DNA of 30,951 nt from an uncultured Flavobacteriales bacterium (GTDB lineage Bacteria; Bacteroidota; Bacteroidia; Flavobacteriales_E; Vicingaceae). The stretch spans positions 1 through 30,951 of the forward strand of contig CALALS010000026.1 of assembly GCA_937925525.1 (NCBI GenBank), given 5' to 3'. The position numbers and the translations under genes are program-made. Below the pieces are notes generated by a model. It worked only from the letters and a program-made list of their open reading frames with translations, did not search any database and was not told the DNA's origin. Positions 24,942-30,951 of the stretch are shown here, piece after piece. Every line of letters begins with the position of its first letter. Positions within the stretch are counted from its first letter, which is position 1.

Positions 24942-26131
24942 TATTGTTTTGGACTATTGTTTGAAGGTTTTGAATTCTTCTTTTTCCCTTTTCGGTAATT
25001 TTTATTGCCGCCTTTTCTTTTTTTCTTTTTACCGCCCTTATTATCAAACCTGGTTAGACTATCCTGTCCCACCACATTTTCGAAAACCGGCTTTTTAGCT
25101 TTAACCAGTGCAGAAGAAAAGTCTTTTAATTCCTCAGGAAGATTTCCTTTTTTGTTTTCGGTTACAATTTGATTTACTCTTTCTAAACTTAACTCGATAA
25201 ATTGAAATGGGTCTTCGTCATAGCTATACCAAAGTAATTTTTTAAAGACATCCATTTTTTGGAAAAAAGCAGTTCCTTTTTTTGTTTTTAGCTTTTTTTC
25301 TGTGTCAGGAAACTCTTTAAGTGCATCGGTATAAACATCTAATTCATAATTAAGACAACATTTAAGTTTACCGCATTGCCCTGCTAATTTCATTGGATTG
25401 ATGCTCAACTGCTGATATCTTGCGGCTGTAGTAGAAACAGAACGAAAATCGGTCAACCAGGTAGAACAACACAATTCTCTTCCACACGAACCAATTCCTC
25501 CAAGTCTGCTTGCCTCTTGTCGCATCCCAATCTGTTTCATTTCAATACGAACCTTGAACTCATCTGCCATTCGTTTAATAAGTTCTCGAAAATCGACTCT
25601 CTCTTCAGCCGTATAGTAAAAAATAGCCTTTGTCTTATCTCCCTGATATTCTACATCGCTAATTTTCATTGAAAGCTTTAGCTCAATTGCCATTTCTCTG
25701 GCTTTTTTCATGGTATCAAACTCCAAAGAACGAGCTTCATGCCATAAATCAATATCCGGCTGACGAGCCAATCGATAAACTTTCTTGGTTTCAGGAGAAC
25801 CCACAAACGATTGTTTTTTCCGCATTTGAATTTTAACCAATTCTCCCGAAAGAGAAACAACGCCAATATCATGACCCGGTGAAGCTTCAACTGCAACAAC
25901 ATCTCCTGCATTTAAATTAAGTCCGTTTCTGCTAAAAAACTCTTTTCTGCCGTTTTTAAAACGAACTTCCACATATTCAAATGGTTGCTGTCCTGAAGGT
26001 AGTTCCATTCCTGACAACCAATCAAAAACACTTAATTTATTGCATCCACCTGTACCACAGGCGCCATTGTTGTTACACCCATTCGGGACACCGCTACTAC
26101 ATCCTCCGGAAGAACAATTTCCACATCCCAT
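24941..26131 (-). CDS. ricT: PSP1-domain protein RicT
   Basis: 396 residues. The PSP1/RicT core spans about 55-290. It carries the two conserved Cys clusters GSCGRELCCSTW (Cys216, 221, 222) and GQCGKLKCCLNYE (Cys253, 258, 259), which in Bacillus bind an Fe-S cluster within the RicAFT complex that adjusts RNase Y-dependent mRNA processing. Two unusual ends stand out. Residues 1-30 hold six cysteines (3, 6, 11, 19, 25, 30) in Gly/Asn/Ser-rich sequence. The last 35 residues are a Lys/Arg/Gly/Asn-rich, probably disordered tail. Location just before gldH is a known flavobacterial neighbourhood. The exact role in this phylum is not established. Confidence 0.88.
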   Translation of the reverse strand: MGCGNCSSGGCSSGVPNGCNNNGACGTGGCNKLSVFDWLSGMELPSGQQPFEYVEVRFKNGRKEFFSRNGLNLNAGDVVAVEASPGHDIGVVSLSGELVKIQMRKKQSFVGSPETKKVYRLARQPDIDLWHEARSLEFDTMKKAREMAIELKLSMKISDVEYQGDKTKAIFYYTAEERVDFRELIKRMADEFKVRIEMKQIGMRQEASRLGGIGSCGRELCCSTWLTDFRSVSTTAARYQQLSINPMKLAGQCGKLKCCLNYELDVYTDALKEFPDTEKKLKTKKGTAFFQKMDVFKKLLWYSYDEDPFQFIELSLERVNQIVTENKKGNLPEELKDFSSALVKAKKPVFENVVGQDSLTRFDNKGGKKKKRKGGNKNYRKGKKKNSKPSNNSPKQ

Positions 26132-26151
26132 ATTTATTTAATTTAAGGTTT

Positions 26152-26205
26152 AAAGTTAAAAGATATTCGGTAACCGTAGGTATCAGATTAACAACTTTTA
26201 ACTTT
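26152..26205. repeat. 11-bp perfect inverted repeat between holB and ricT
   Basis: AAAGTTAAAAG at 26152-26162 and CTTTTAACTTT at 26195-26205, with a 32-nt loop that itself contains CGGTAACCG. The right arm covers the end of holB, including its stop codon (26198-26200). Similar (GTTAAAA)-type words continue to the left (TTTAAGGTTTAAAG). It could fold in the transcript between the two genes, or be a remnant of A/T-rich heptamer repeats. I do not see a T-run typical of a terminator. Confidence 0.55.
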
Positions 26206-27346
26206 CTTGCAAAGTTACATTTTTAACTCTTAGCAGTTTAGCTATTTTAAACGAGATATCCAGAAACAATATTTTAGAATTAACATTTCTTTCTAAATGA
26301 TAGATTGAATCGTTAAATAACTGCATTAAATCTGCTGCATTGGCCCCATTTACAAAAGGCGAAAACTTATGAATAAACTGTTTGTCCTTTCCTGAAAACC
26401 GTTGAATTGCTTCTGAAGCATATTGGTTCATTAAACTTTCTCTAAAAACACTTAACCCAAAGGTTAAGAGGTTTTTTTGTTGTTCCTTTCCCATTGAAGC
26501 CGTTTCTTCTGTCCATTTAATTAGCTCAGGAACATCAGCTACAAAAGCATATCTCATCCATGATTGAAAATGCAGGCTATAATCGCTTTCTTCCTTACCA
26601 CTTGCCAATTCATCGGCAACAAAAACACTTCCTTCTGATAAAAGGCTGATTTTGTGTGCGCTTTCTTCCGTAAGATTATGTTTTTGGATTAAATACTTTT
26701 CAATATCATCATCAGAAAGTAAAGGAACTTTAATAATTTGGGTTCTTGAAACAATGGTTCCCAGTATTTTTTCCAAGTCGTTACTGACCAATAAAAAAAT
26801 GGTTTTTTTGGGCGGCTCTTCAATAATTTTCAGCAGCTTGTTTGCGGCCTCATTATTCAATTTTTCAGGACACCAAATCAACATTACTTTGTAGCCAGCC
26901 TCATAAGCTGTTTTATTTAGCTCGGAAATTATTTCGGAACTCTCTCTTGTTGCGATTATGCCTTGCTTATTTTCAATGCCAATTTTTTCAAGCCAAACTT
27001 GCAAATTAGCATACGGAGAAGCTAATAAAAATTCTCTCCAATCTACTATAAAATCTTTACTTATGGGTTTCTCGGTAATTTTTTTGGTAGTATTTACCGG
27101 ATATACAAAATGTAAATCAGGGTGAACCAACTTTTGAACTTTTAGACAAGCGTTACATTCTCCACAAGAATCATTATCCTGCTTGTTTTGGCAGAATAAA
27201 TATTGTGTATAGGCAAGAGCAATAGCCAGACTTCCTGCTCCGGATTCTCCTAAAAATAATTGAGAATGGCTAACCTTACCAGATTTTACATTTTCGATTA
27301 AACGTTTTTTAAGATTTTGATGCCCTATAACCTCCTGAAACAACAT
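26198..27346 (-). CDS. holB: DNA polymerase III subunit delta prime
   Basis: 382 residues of the clamp-loader AAA+ family. Near the N-terminus, FLGESGAGSLA replaces the usual P-loop Lys-Thr, which fits delta prime, a non-ATP-binding subunit. The zinc-binding cysteines are C52, C61, C64 and C67. GYKVMLIWCPEKLNNEAANKLLKIIEEPP and VSRTQIIKVPLL are the Walker B and SRC-like regions in their family positions. It helps load the sliding clamp in the replisome. The C-terminal third is divergent, as usual. It is the first gene of the run down to scoB, 66 nt before ricT. Confidence 0.9.
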   Translation of the reverse strand: MLFQEVIGHQNLKKRLIENVKSGKVSHSQLFLGESGAGSLAIALAYTQYLFCQNKQDNDSCGECNACLKVQKLVHPDLHFVYPVNTTKKITEKPISKDFIVDWREFLLASPYANLQVWLEKIGIENKQGIIATRESSEIISELNKTAYEAGYKVMLIWCPEKLNNEAANKLLKIIEEPPKKTIFLLVSNDLEKILGTIVSRTQIIKVPLLSDDDIEKYLIQKHNLTEESAHKISLLSEGSVFVADELASGKEESDYSLHFQSWMRYAFVADVPELIKWTEETASMGKEQQKNLLTFGLSVFRESLMNQYASEAIQRFSGKDKQFIHKFSPFVNGANAADLMQLFNDSIYHLERNVNSKILFLDISFKIAKLLRVKNVTLQES

Positions 27347-27377
27347 AAGCTGTAAAGATAAAAATTAGGCAATAAAA

Positions 27378-27398
27378 AAGGCTAGAAAATCTAGCCTT
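27378..27398 (-). terminator. rho-independent terminator of the lipoprotein at 27425
   Basis: A perfect 9-bp stem (AAGGCTAGA with TCTAGCCTT) around a 3-nt loop. On the minus strand it is followed by TTTTTATT. It lies 27 nt after the lipoprotein stop and insulates the following holB run. Confidence 0.85.
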
Positions 27399-27424
27399 CG
27401 GATTATTTATTTCTAAAATGTTTT

Positions 27425-27841
27425 TTATTCTACAGTAACTGTTTCGTCAAAAACATTTTCGCTACTTCTCTGGAATTTTAATTCAATTTTCACCACTTTT
27501 TTACCTCTAAGTGTATCCATTACATAGGTATTAGGCGGAATAAAAGATTCTTTTGGTACTACCACCTCAACATCTAAAATAGCTGAGTTAGGGAAATTGA
27601 ATTCTACAATGTTAGAGCTACCACTTTTTCCTTCCACATTATAAGCAACCTCATTGTGTGTTCCTTGATTAGCATCAGGACCGTAAGAACAATAAACATG
27701 TGCATTGGGTAATGCCACTCCGTTTGTATCTACCACATGTATTCTTAAGGTAGGAGGAACTTCTTTTTTACAAGATGTTGAAAGAAGTATTACGCCTGTA
27801 AATACTGCTACAACACTTAAAATGTATGAAAATGTTTTCAT
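27425..27841 (-). CDS. lipoprotein with Ig-like/transthyretin-like fold
   Basis: 138 residues. The signal ends in LLSTSC (Cys24), followed by Lys-Lys. The mature part starts LRIHVVDTNGVALPNAHVYCSY, the pattern of a carboxypeptidase-regulatory/transthyretin-like beta sandwich, and stays beta-rich to the end. Function unknown. Single-gene unit with a good promoter at 27872-27900 and its own terminator at 27378-27398. Confidence 0.8.
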   Translation of the reverse strand: MKTFSYILSVVAVFTGVILLSTSCKKEVPPTLRIHVVDTNGVALPNAHVYCSYGPDANQGTHNEVAYNVEGKSGSSNIVEFNFPNSAILDVEVVVPKESFIPPNTYVMDTLRGKKVVKIELKFQRSSENVFDETVTVE

Positions 27842-27871
27842 AATTGTATATTTTGCTAAATTGCGTAACTA

Positions 27872-27900
27872 CAAATATAAACAAATTTTATATGCGACAA
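27872..27900 (-). promoter_or_regulatory. promoter of the lipoprotein at 27841
   Basis: Minus strand: TTG (27900-27898), an 18-nt spacer, then TATATTTG (27879-27872), an exact match to TAnnTTTG. The predicted start is near 27866, about 25 nt before ATG 27841. It overlaps the start of the divergent cyclophilin gene. Confidence 0.6.
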
Positions 27901-28713
27901 GCATTATTCATTTTTTTAATTAGTTCTGTTCTAGGGCTTTCTATGATTCCGGTAAAAAAAGAGCCACAAGTAATCATAAAAACAGCGTACGGAAATATTA
28001 CCGTAAAACTTTACAATGAAACGCCATTACACCGAGATAATTTTTTAAAATTAACCCAAGAAGGCTACTATACCGACTTACTTTTTCACAGAGTAATTCA
28101 GCATTTTATGATACAAGGCGGTGACCCTGACTCAAAAACAGCTACACCCGGACAGATATTGGGCGATGGAGATTTAGACTATTTAGTTCCTGCTGAATTT
28201 AACAGGCAACTTTATCATAAAAAAGGAGTGATTGCCGCTGCCAGAGAAGGAGATGACATCAACCCAGAAAAAGCTTCTTCTGCCTGTCAGTTTTATTTAG
28301 TGCAAGGTAAAGTGTTTACGGTTGAAGAACTAAAAGCATTAGAAGAAAAAAAGAGAATGAAATGTAAAGCCGAAATGACCAACGCCATATTCTCTGACAA
28401 GAAAAATAAGGCATTAGAAAAGGAATATGCCGATGCTTTAAAAGCTGACGACAGAAGTCAAATAACTGAACTAAATACTAAGTTAGATGAGTTGCTGAAA
28501 AAAGAATTTGGTGAGTATGCTGATTTCAGGTTTACGGAAGAAGAAATAAAAACCTATACGACTATTGGTGGAACGCCTCATTTAGATGGAAATTATACTG
28601 TATTTGGTGAAATTGTTTCTGGAATGGAGGTAGTAGATAAAATAGCTGCCGTTAATTCTGATGCGAATGACCGTCCGTTTAAAGATGTAAAGTTTAGCAT
28701 TGAACTAAATTGA
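27892..28713 (+). CDS. secreted cyclophilin-type peptidylprolyl isomerase
   Basis: 273 residues from ATG 27892 (MRQALFIFLISS, a signal peptide). The earlier ATG at 27844 only adds an unlikely extension. The cyclophilin fold begins at about 25 (IKTAYGNITVKLYNETP). Catalytic and binding elements are FHRVIQHFMIQGGDP (Arg67 in the active site), AAAREG and SSACQFYLVQG. Then comes an insertion of about 80 charged, helical residues (141-224) before the fold resumes at TIGGTPHLDGNYTVFGEI. This insertion is known in Bacteroidota homologues. It should speed proline isomerisation of periplasmic or outer-membrane proteins. It converges with the epimerase gene. Confidence 0.93.
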   Translation: MRQALFIFLISSVLGLSMIPVKKEPQVIIKTAYGNITVKLYNETPLHRDNFLKLTQEGYYTDLLFHRVIQHFMIQGGDPDSKTATPGQILGDGDLDYLVPAEFNRQLYHKKGVIAAAREGDDINPEKASSACQFYLVQGKVFTVEELKALEEKKRMKCKAEMTNAIFSDKKNKALEKEYADALKADDRSQITELNTKLDELLKKEFGEYADFRFTEEEIKTYTTIGGTPHLDGNYTVFGEIVSGMEVVDKIAAVNSDANDRPFKDVKFSIELN

Positions 28714-28744
28714 GAATTCAGTTTTTAGTTTTCAGAATTCAGTT
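28713..28744. repeat. short heptamer repeat over the cyclophilin/epimerase 3' ends
   Basis: Period-7 units: AGAATTC, AGTTTTT, AGTTTTC, AGAATTC, AGTT. The first unit begins at the last base of the cyclophilin stop, and the later ones cover the stop and last codons of the epimerase. The 11-mer AGAATTCAGTT occurs twice, 21 bp apart. It resembles A/T-rich heptamer arrays seen in Bacteroidota and cyanobacterial intergenic DNA. Confidence 0.6.
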
Positions 28745-29745
28745 GGGTTAAGCCCTAAACCAACATTTTCATTGATTTCCAATTTTCCGTTTTTATAATT
28801 TATGCCGGAAAACGGATCGTTTTTAGTTAACAATGGAGAGTCTAAATCTATAAATTGTGCAAGTGATGAAATGCTTGCCGCTGCTGAAATTCCACATGAT
28901 GTTTCGGTCATACAGCCTTGCATAATTTTTAAGTTATTCTGCTTTGCTTTTTCAATAATTTTTAGCGCATTATAAATTCCTCCGCACTTCATTAGTTTTA
29001 TGTTTATCCCGTCAAAACAGCTTGCTATTTCTTCTAAATCATTGATAGATTGAAAAGATTCATCGGCAATAAGAGGAATAGACGTATGCTTTTTTAGCGC
29101 TGCATTTTTTTCTAATTCAAGTTTTGGAAATGGCTGCTCAATTAAGACTACATTTTGAGTTTCCAACCAATTGACTAACTCTATAGCTTTCTCAACATTA
29201 TTCCATGCCTGATTGGCATCAATGGCAATAGATTGGCTGGAATACTTTCGAATTAACTGAATGTAAGCTTTATCGTTTTCACCATTTAATTTAATCTTGA
29301 GTGTTTGAAATTCCTTAGCTTCTAAAAGCTTTTCTTTTAGCGAAGCTTCACAGTCAATACCTAATGTAAAAAATGTATCAGGGTTTGGTTTTGTTAAACC
29401 TAAATAGCGATAAATCGGTTGCTTTGCCAACTTGGCTTTTAAATCATAAAAAGCAATATCTAAAGCTGTTTTGGCAGCATAATTTTCTTTAAAGGAAGAT
29501 AGATATTCATTGACTTCTTCATGCGATTTATCGGGATGTAATTGCGATACCTCTATTTGTTGTAAAAAAGCAATAACCGACTCTTGATTTTCGGTTAAGT
29601 AAGGCGGCAAAGAAGCTTCACCGTAAGCCACAATACCTTCATAATTTAATTGCACCAAAACAATAGGTGTAAACGTTCTTACACCATGTGCAATTTTAAA
29701 TGGTGTTTTAAATTGGAGTTGAAAGGGATTGTAGGTAAGGGTCAT
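28732..29745 (-). CDS. dipeptide epimerase (L-Ala-D/L-Glu epimerase type), enolase superfamily
   Basis: 337 residues. The N-terminal capping domain spans about 1-115. The barrel carries the muconate-lactonising-subgroup residues: LKIKLN (Lys150, Lys152), metal ligands Asp176 (DANQAW), Glu203 (IEQPFP) and Asp228 (ADES), and IKLMKCGG (Lys250, Lys253). The DLD at 300-302 (FIDLDSPLL) is the DxD feature of dipeptide epimerases, which binds the amino group of the substrate. It probably epimerises L-Ala-D-Glu from recycled peptidoglycan to L-Ala-L-Glu. o-Succinylbenzoate synthase is the main alternative, and the DxD argues against it. Its 3' end is overlapped by a heptamer repeat. Confidence 0.88.
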   Translation of the reverse strand: MTLTYNPFQLQFKTPFKIAHGVRTFTPIVLVQLNYEGIVAYGEASLPPYLTENQESVIAFLQQIEVSQLHPDKSHEEVNEYLSSFKENYAAKTALDIAFYDLKAKLAKQPIYRYLGLTKPNPDTFFTLGIDCEASLKEKLLEAKEFQTLKIKLNGENDKAYIQLIRKYSSQSIAIDANQAWNNVEKAIELVNWLETQNVVLIEQPFPKLELEKNAALKKHTSIPLIADESFQSINDLEEIASCFDGINIKLMKCGGIYNALKIIEKAKQNNLKIMQGCMTETSCGISAAASISSLAQFIDLDSPLLTKNDPFSGINYKNGKLEINENVGLGLNPTEF

Positions 29746-29756
29746 TTAATTAAAAG

Positions 29757-29774
29757 AATTACTCAAAAGTAATT
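29757..29774. other. AT-rich 7-bp hairpin between lipoprotein and epimerase genes
   Basis: AATTACT (29757-29763) and AGTAATT (29768-29774) with loop CAAA, 12 nt before the epimerase ATG on the minus strand. It could be a weak terminator/attenuator or simply contain a promoter box: CAAAAGTA (29764-29771) reads TACTTTTG on the minus strand, an exact TAnnTTTG match without a visible -33 partner. Confidence 0.4.
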
Positions 29775-29792
29775 TTGAAAAAATAATTCTTA

Positions 29793-30272
29793 TTAGAACC
29801 ATTCATCTTCTTCGCCCACATATACTTTTATTTTATAATCTGTACGATTTATCAAACTACAGTTAAATTTAAATACTTCTACCCCAGATGGTAACTCATT
29901 ATTCATTTCAGTAATAATGTAAACTATACTGTCACCATTATTTTTTATAGATAAATCAAATGACTCATGAACCTTCATCATACAATAAAAGTCAAAATTT
30001 AATGTATCACCATTTTCCTTATAATATTTAATTTGTGGAGAGTCGTTGATTGAGTTATAACCCTCTCCTGTAGGCATTAAATCAGCTACTTCATAAGAAT
30101 AACTATTTAATTGTATAGACAGACTATCGTTATATGCCAGAACGGTTTTTGTATTACTATATAGTGAGTCAATATTAACGTATCCAGGTTCATCATTTTT
30201 TCTATCTTTTTCTTTTTGGGTACATCCAATAAAAAGAAAAGGAACTAAGTAAATAAAGTCACAAGGTCTCAT
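29793..30272 (-). CDS. hypothetical lipoprotein
   Basis: 159 residues. A short signal MRPCDFIYLVPFLFIGC gives a lipobox at Cys17, and a Lys/Asp-rich linker follows (TQKEKDRKNDE). The rest is beta-rich and ends in an acidic segment (VYVGEEDEWF). I do not recognise the family. It lies between DUF2480 (25 nt upstream) and the epimerase (47 nt downstream), and its codon use looks somewhat more AT-rich than either. Confidence 0.7.
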   Translation of the reverse strand: MRPCDFIYLVPFLFIGCTQKEKDRKNDEPGYVNIDSLYSNTKTVLAYNDSLSIQLNSYSYEVADLMPTGEGYNSINDSPQIKYYKENGDTLNFDFYCMMKVHESFDLSIKNNGDSIVYIITEMNNELPSGVEVFKFNCSLINRTDYKIKVYVGEEDEWF

Positions 30273-30297
30273 TTCAAGCTATAGTTAGTTATATAAA

Positions 30298-30810
30298 TCA
30301 TCTCTTTTTAAAAACCGGAACGGTAGAGCAAGGTTCACCATACATAATCGATTTTACGTAAGGTTGCAACTTACTCACCATTAACGAAAAAGCATATTCA
30401 GGATGATGAATGTCTGAACAACCTTTTATGATAATTCGCTCATCTTTATATTCTTCTGCATCAATCTGCTGAATGGTTAATCGAATAATTTCTTTTTCTA
30501 AATCGCTTAACGAACCTTGAATGGAAAGTTTTGCTTTTCCCGTCAATTCTGAAATCACCAACATATATGACCAAAAAGGAATAATGGCATCTGAATAGCA
30601 GTTTACTGCAACATATTTGTTTTGGTAATTTTCCCAGTTGTGATTTTTGATGGCTTCACGGTACTCTTTTTCTCTAAGAATAATGCCGTTATCCAACCAC
30701 TGAGCAATATCTATTTCTACCCTTTCTTCTAACGGCAAAAGCTTTTGAAGGTCAATTGTAATTAACCCGCTTTTTTCTACTCTGTTTACTATTTCGGTTT
30801 CAGGGTTCAT
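30298..30810 (-). CDS. DUF2480 family protein
   Basis: 170 residues, cytoplasmic, with no signal or membrane segment. The pattern NRVEKSGLITIDL, the acidic segment DIAQWLDNGIILREKEYRE, AVNCYSDAIIPFWSYML and the C-terminal IKGCSDIHHPEYAFSLM … YGEPCSTVPVFKKR fit the Bacteroidota-specific DUF2480 family. Several conserved Cys/His (NCYSD, GCSDIHHPE, EPCSTVP) could bind a metal. It follows a SUF-type Fe-S assembly factor gene, an arrangement I recall as recurrent in Flavobacteria, so a role in Fe-S maturation is a reasonable guess, not a demonstrated one. Confidence 0.82.
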   Translation of the reverse strand: MNPETEIVNRVEKSGLITIDLQKLLPLEERVEIDIAQWLDNGIILREKEYREAIKNHNWENYQNKYVAVNCYSDAIIPFWSYMLVISELTGKAKLSIQGSLSDLEKEIIRLTIQQIDAEEYKDERIIIKGCSDIHHPEYAFSLMVSKLQPYVKSIMYGEPCSTVPVFKKR

Positions 30811-30815
30811 TTCAT

Positions 30816-30856
30816 CTAGATTGCTTCTTCCGACTAAAGTCGGAATCGCAATGACG
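30816..30856. repeat. dispersed palindromic repeat with AGATTGCTTC…GCAATGACG ends
   Basis: Starts CTAGATTGCTTC and ends CGCAATGACG, with an internal hairpin TTCCGACT/AGTCGGAA (30828-30845, 2-nt loop). These ends match the short mobile-like repeat often written CGTCATTGCGA…GAAGCAATCT that is scattered in many bacterial genomes. It occupies the gap between the Fe-S factor and DUF2480 genes. Only this copy is visible in the window. Confidence 0.65.
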
Positions 30857-30862
30857 TTAAAA

Positions 30863-30951
30863 TTATACTAATCCTAGCTCTAGCATTGCTGCTTCGCTCA
30901 TCATATCTTTGGTCCAGGTTGGTTCCCAGGTTAAAGTAACTTTTGCTGAAT
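30863..30951 (-). CDS. SUF-type Fe-S assembly factor (DUF59/MIP18 family), C-terminal end
   Basis: Only the last 28 codons and the stop are present. They read VTLTWEPTWTKDMMSEAAM followed by LELGLV, the conserved end of DUF59 (MIP18/PaaD-like) proteins. In those proteins the segment with Trp-Thr and Met-Met-Ser-Glu closes the domain. The family works in Fe-S cluster assembly beside the SUF system. The gene is cut by the window edge. DUF2480 follows in the same direction 52 bases downstream. Confidence 0.8.
   Translation of the reverse strand, partial: SAKVTLTWEPTWTKDMMSEAAMLELGLV

Overview
The window looks like a chromosomal segment of a Bacteroidota bacterium, most likely order Flavobacteriales. 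The evidence is low GC, a C-terminal type IX secretion (T9SS) sorting domain on a metalloprotease, the gliding/T9SS lipoprotein GldH, families typical of the phylum (DUF3078, DUF2480, a RicT with a Cys-rich start), and several TAnnTTTG promoter boxes, the -7 motif of the Bacteroidota primary sigma factor. I see no rRNA, tRNA, CRISPR array, insertion sequence, phage gene or plasmid function. No stretch over 300 bases lacks a gene.

Layout. Bases 1-143: probable C-terminal end of a membrane protein (+). 163-2736 (-): an outer-membrane-type protein and an acyl-CoA carboxylase beta subunit. 2802-3242 (+): a small Cys-rich lipoprotein. 3255-5756 (-): gatC and a T9SS-exported M43-like metalloprotease, separated by a clear terminator. 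5882-9034 (-): a short-chain dehydrogenase and a cystathionine synthase/lyase (overlapping, with a consensus promoter), then a flippase-like membrane protein. 9091-12407 (+): an ArsC-like reductase, an EamA transporter, yicC, gmk and nadD. 12408-14128 (-): a PhoBR-type two-component pair. 14185-18832 (+): a DUF3078 protein, RluB and an AsmA-like protein. 18837-27346 (-): holB, ricT, gldH, penicillin-binding protein 1, scoA, a GT-C-like membrane protein and scoB, in one tight run. 27425-28713: divergent lipoprotein (-) and cyclophilin (+). 28732-30951 (-): dipeptide epimerase, lipoprotein, DUF2480 protein and the end of a SUF-type Fe-S assembly factor.

Most genes are housekeeping or envelope functions. 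Examples are GMP and NAD supply, DNA replication, rRNA modification, murein synthesis and muropeptide recycling, protein folding, short-chain acyl-CoA metabolism, and secretion/gliding. The most unusual arrangement is the intact, very AT-rich membrane glycosyltransferase-like gene between the two subunits of a 3-oxoacid CoA-transferase. Its junctions are only a 1-nt overlap and a 5-nt gap. Other points of interest are a four-cysteine insertion in the periplasmic part of the penicillin-binding protein, a six-cysteine N-terminal segment on RicT, two non-ATG starts at the flippase/ArsC/EamA locus, several TAATG coupled junctions, and small dispersed repeats. I did not find a convincing undescribed multi-gene system.
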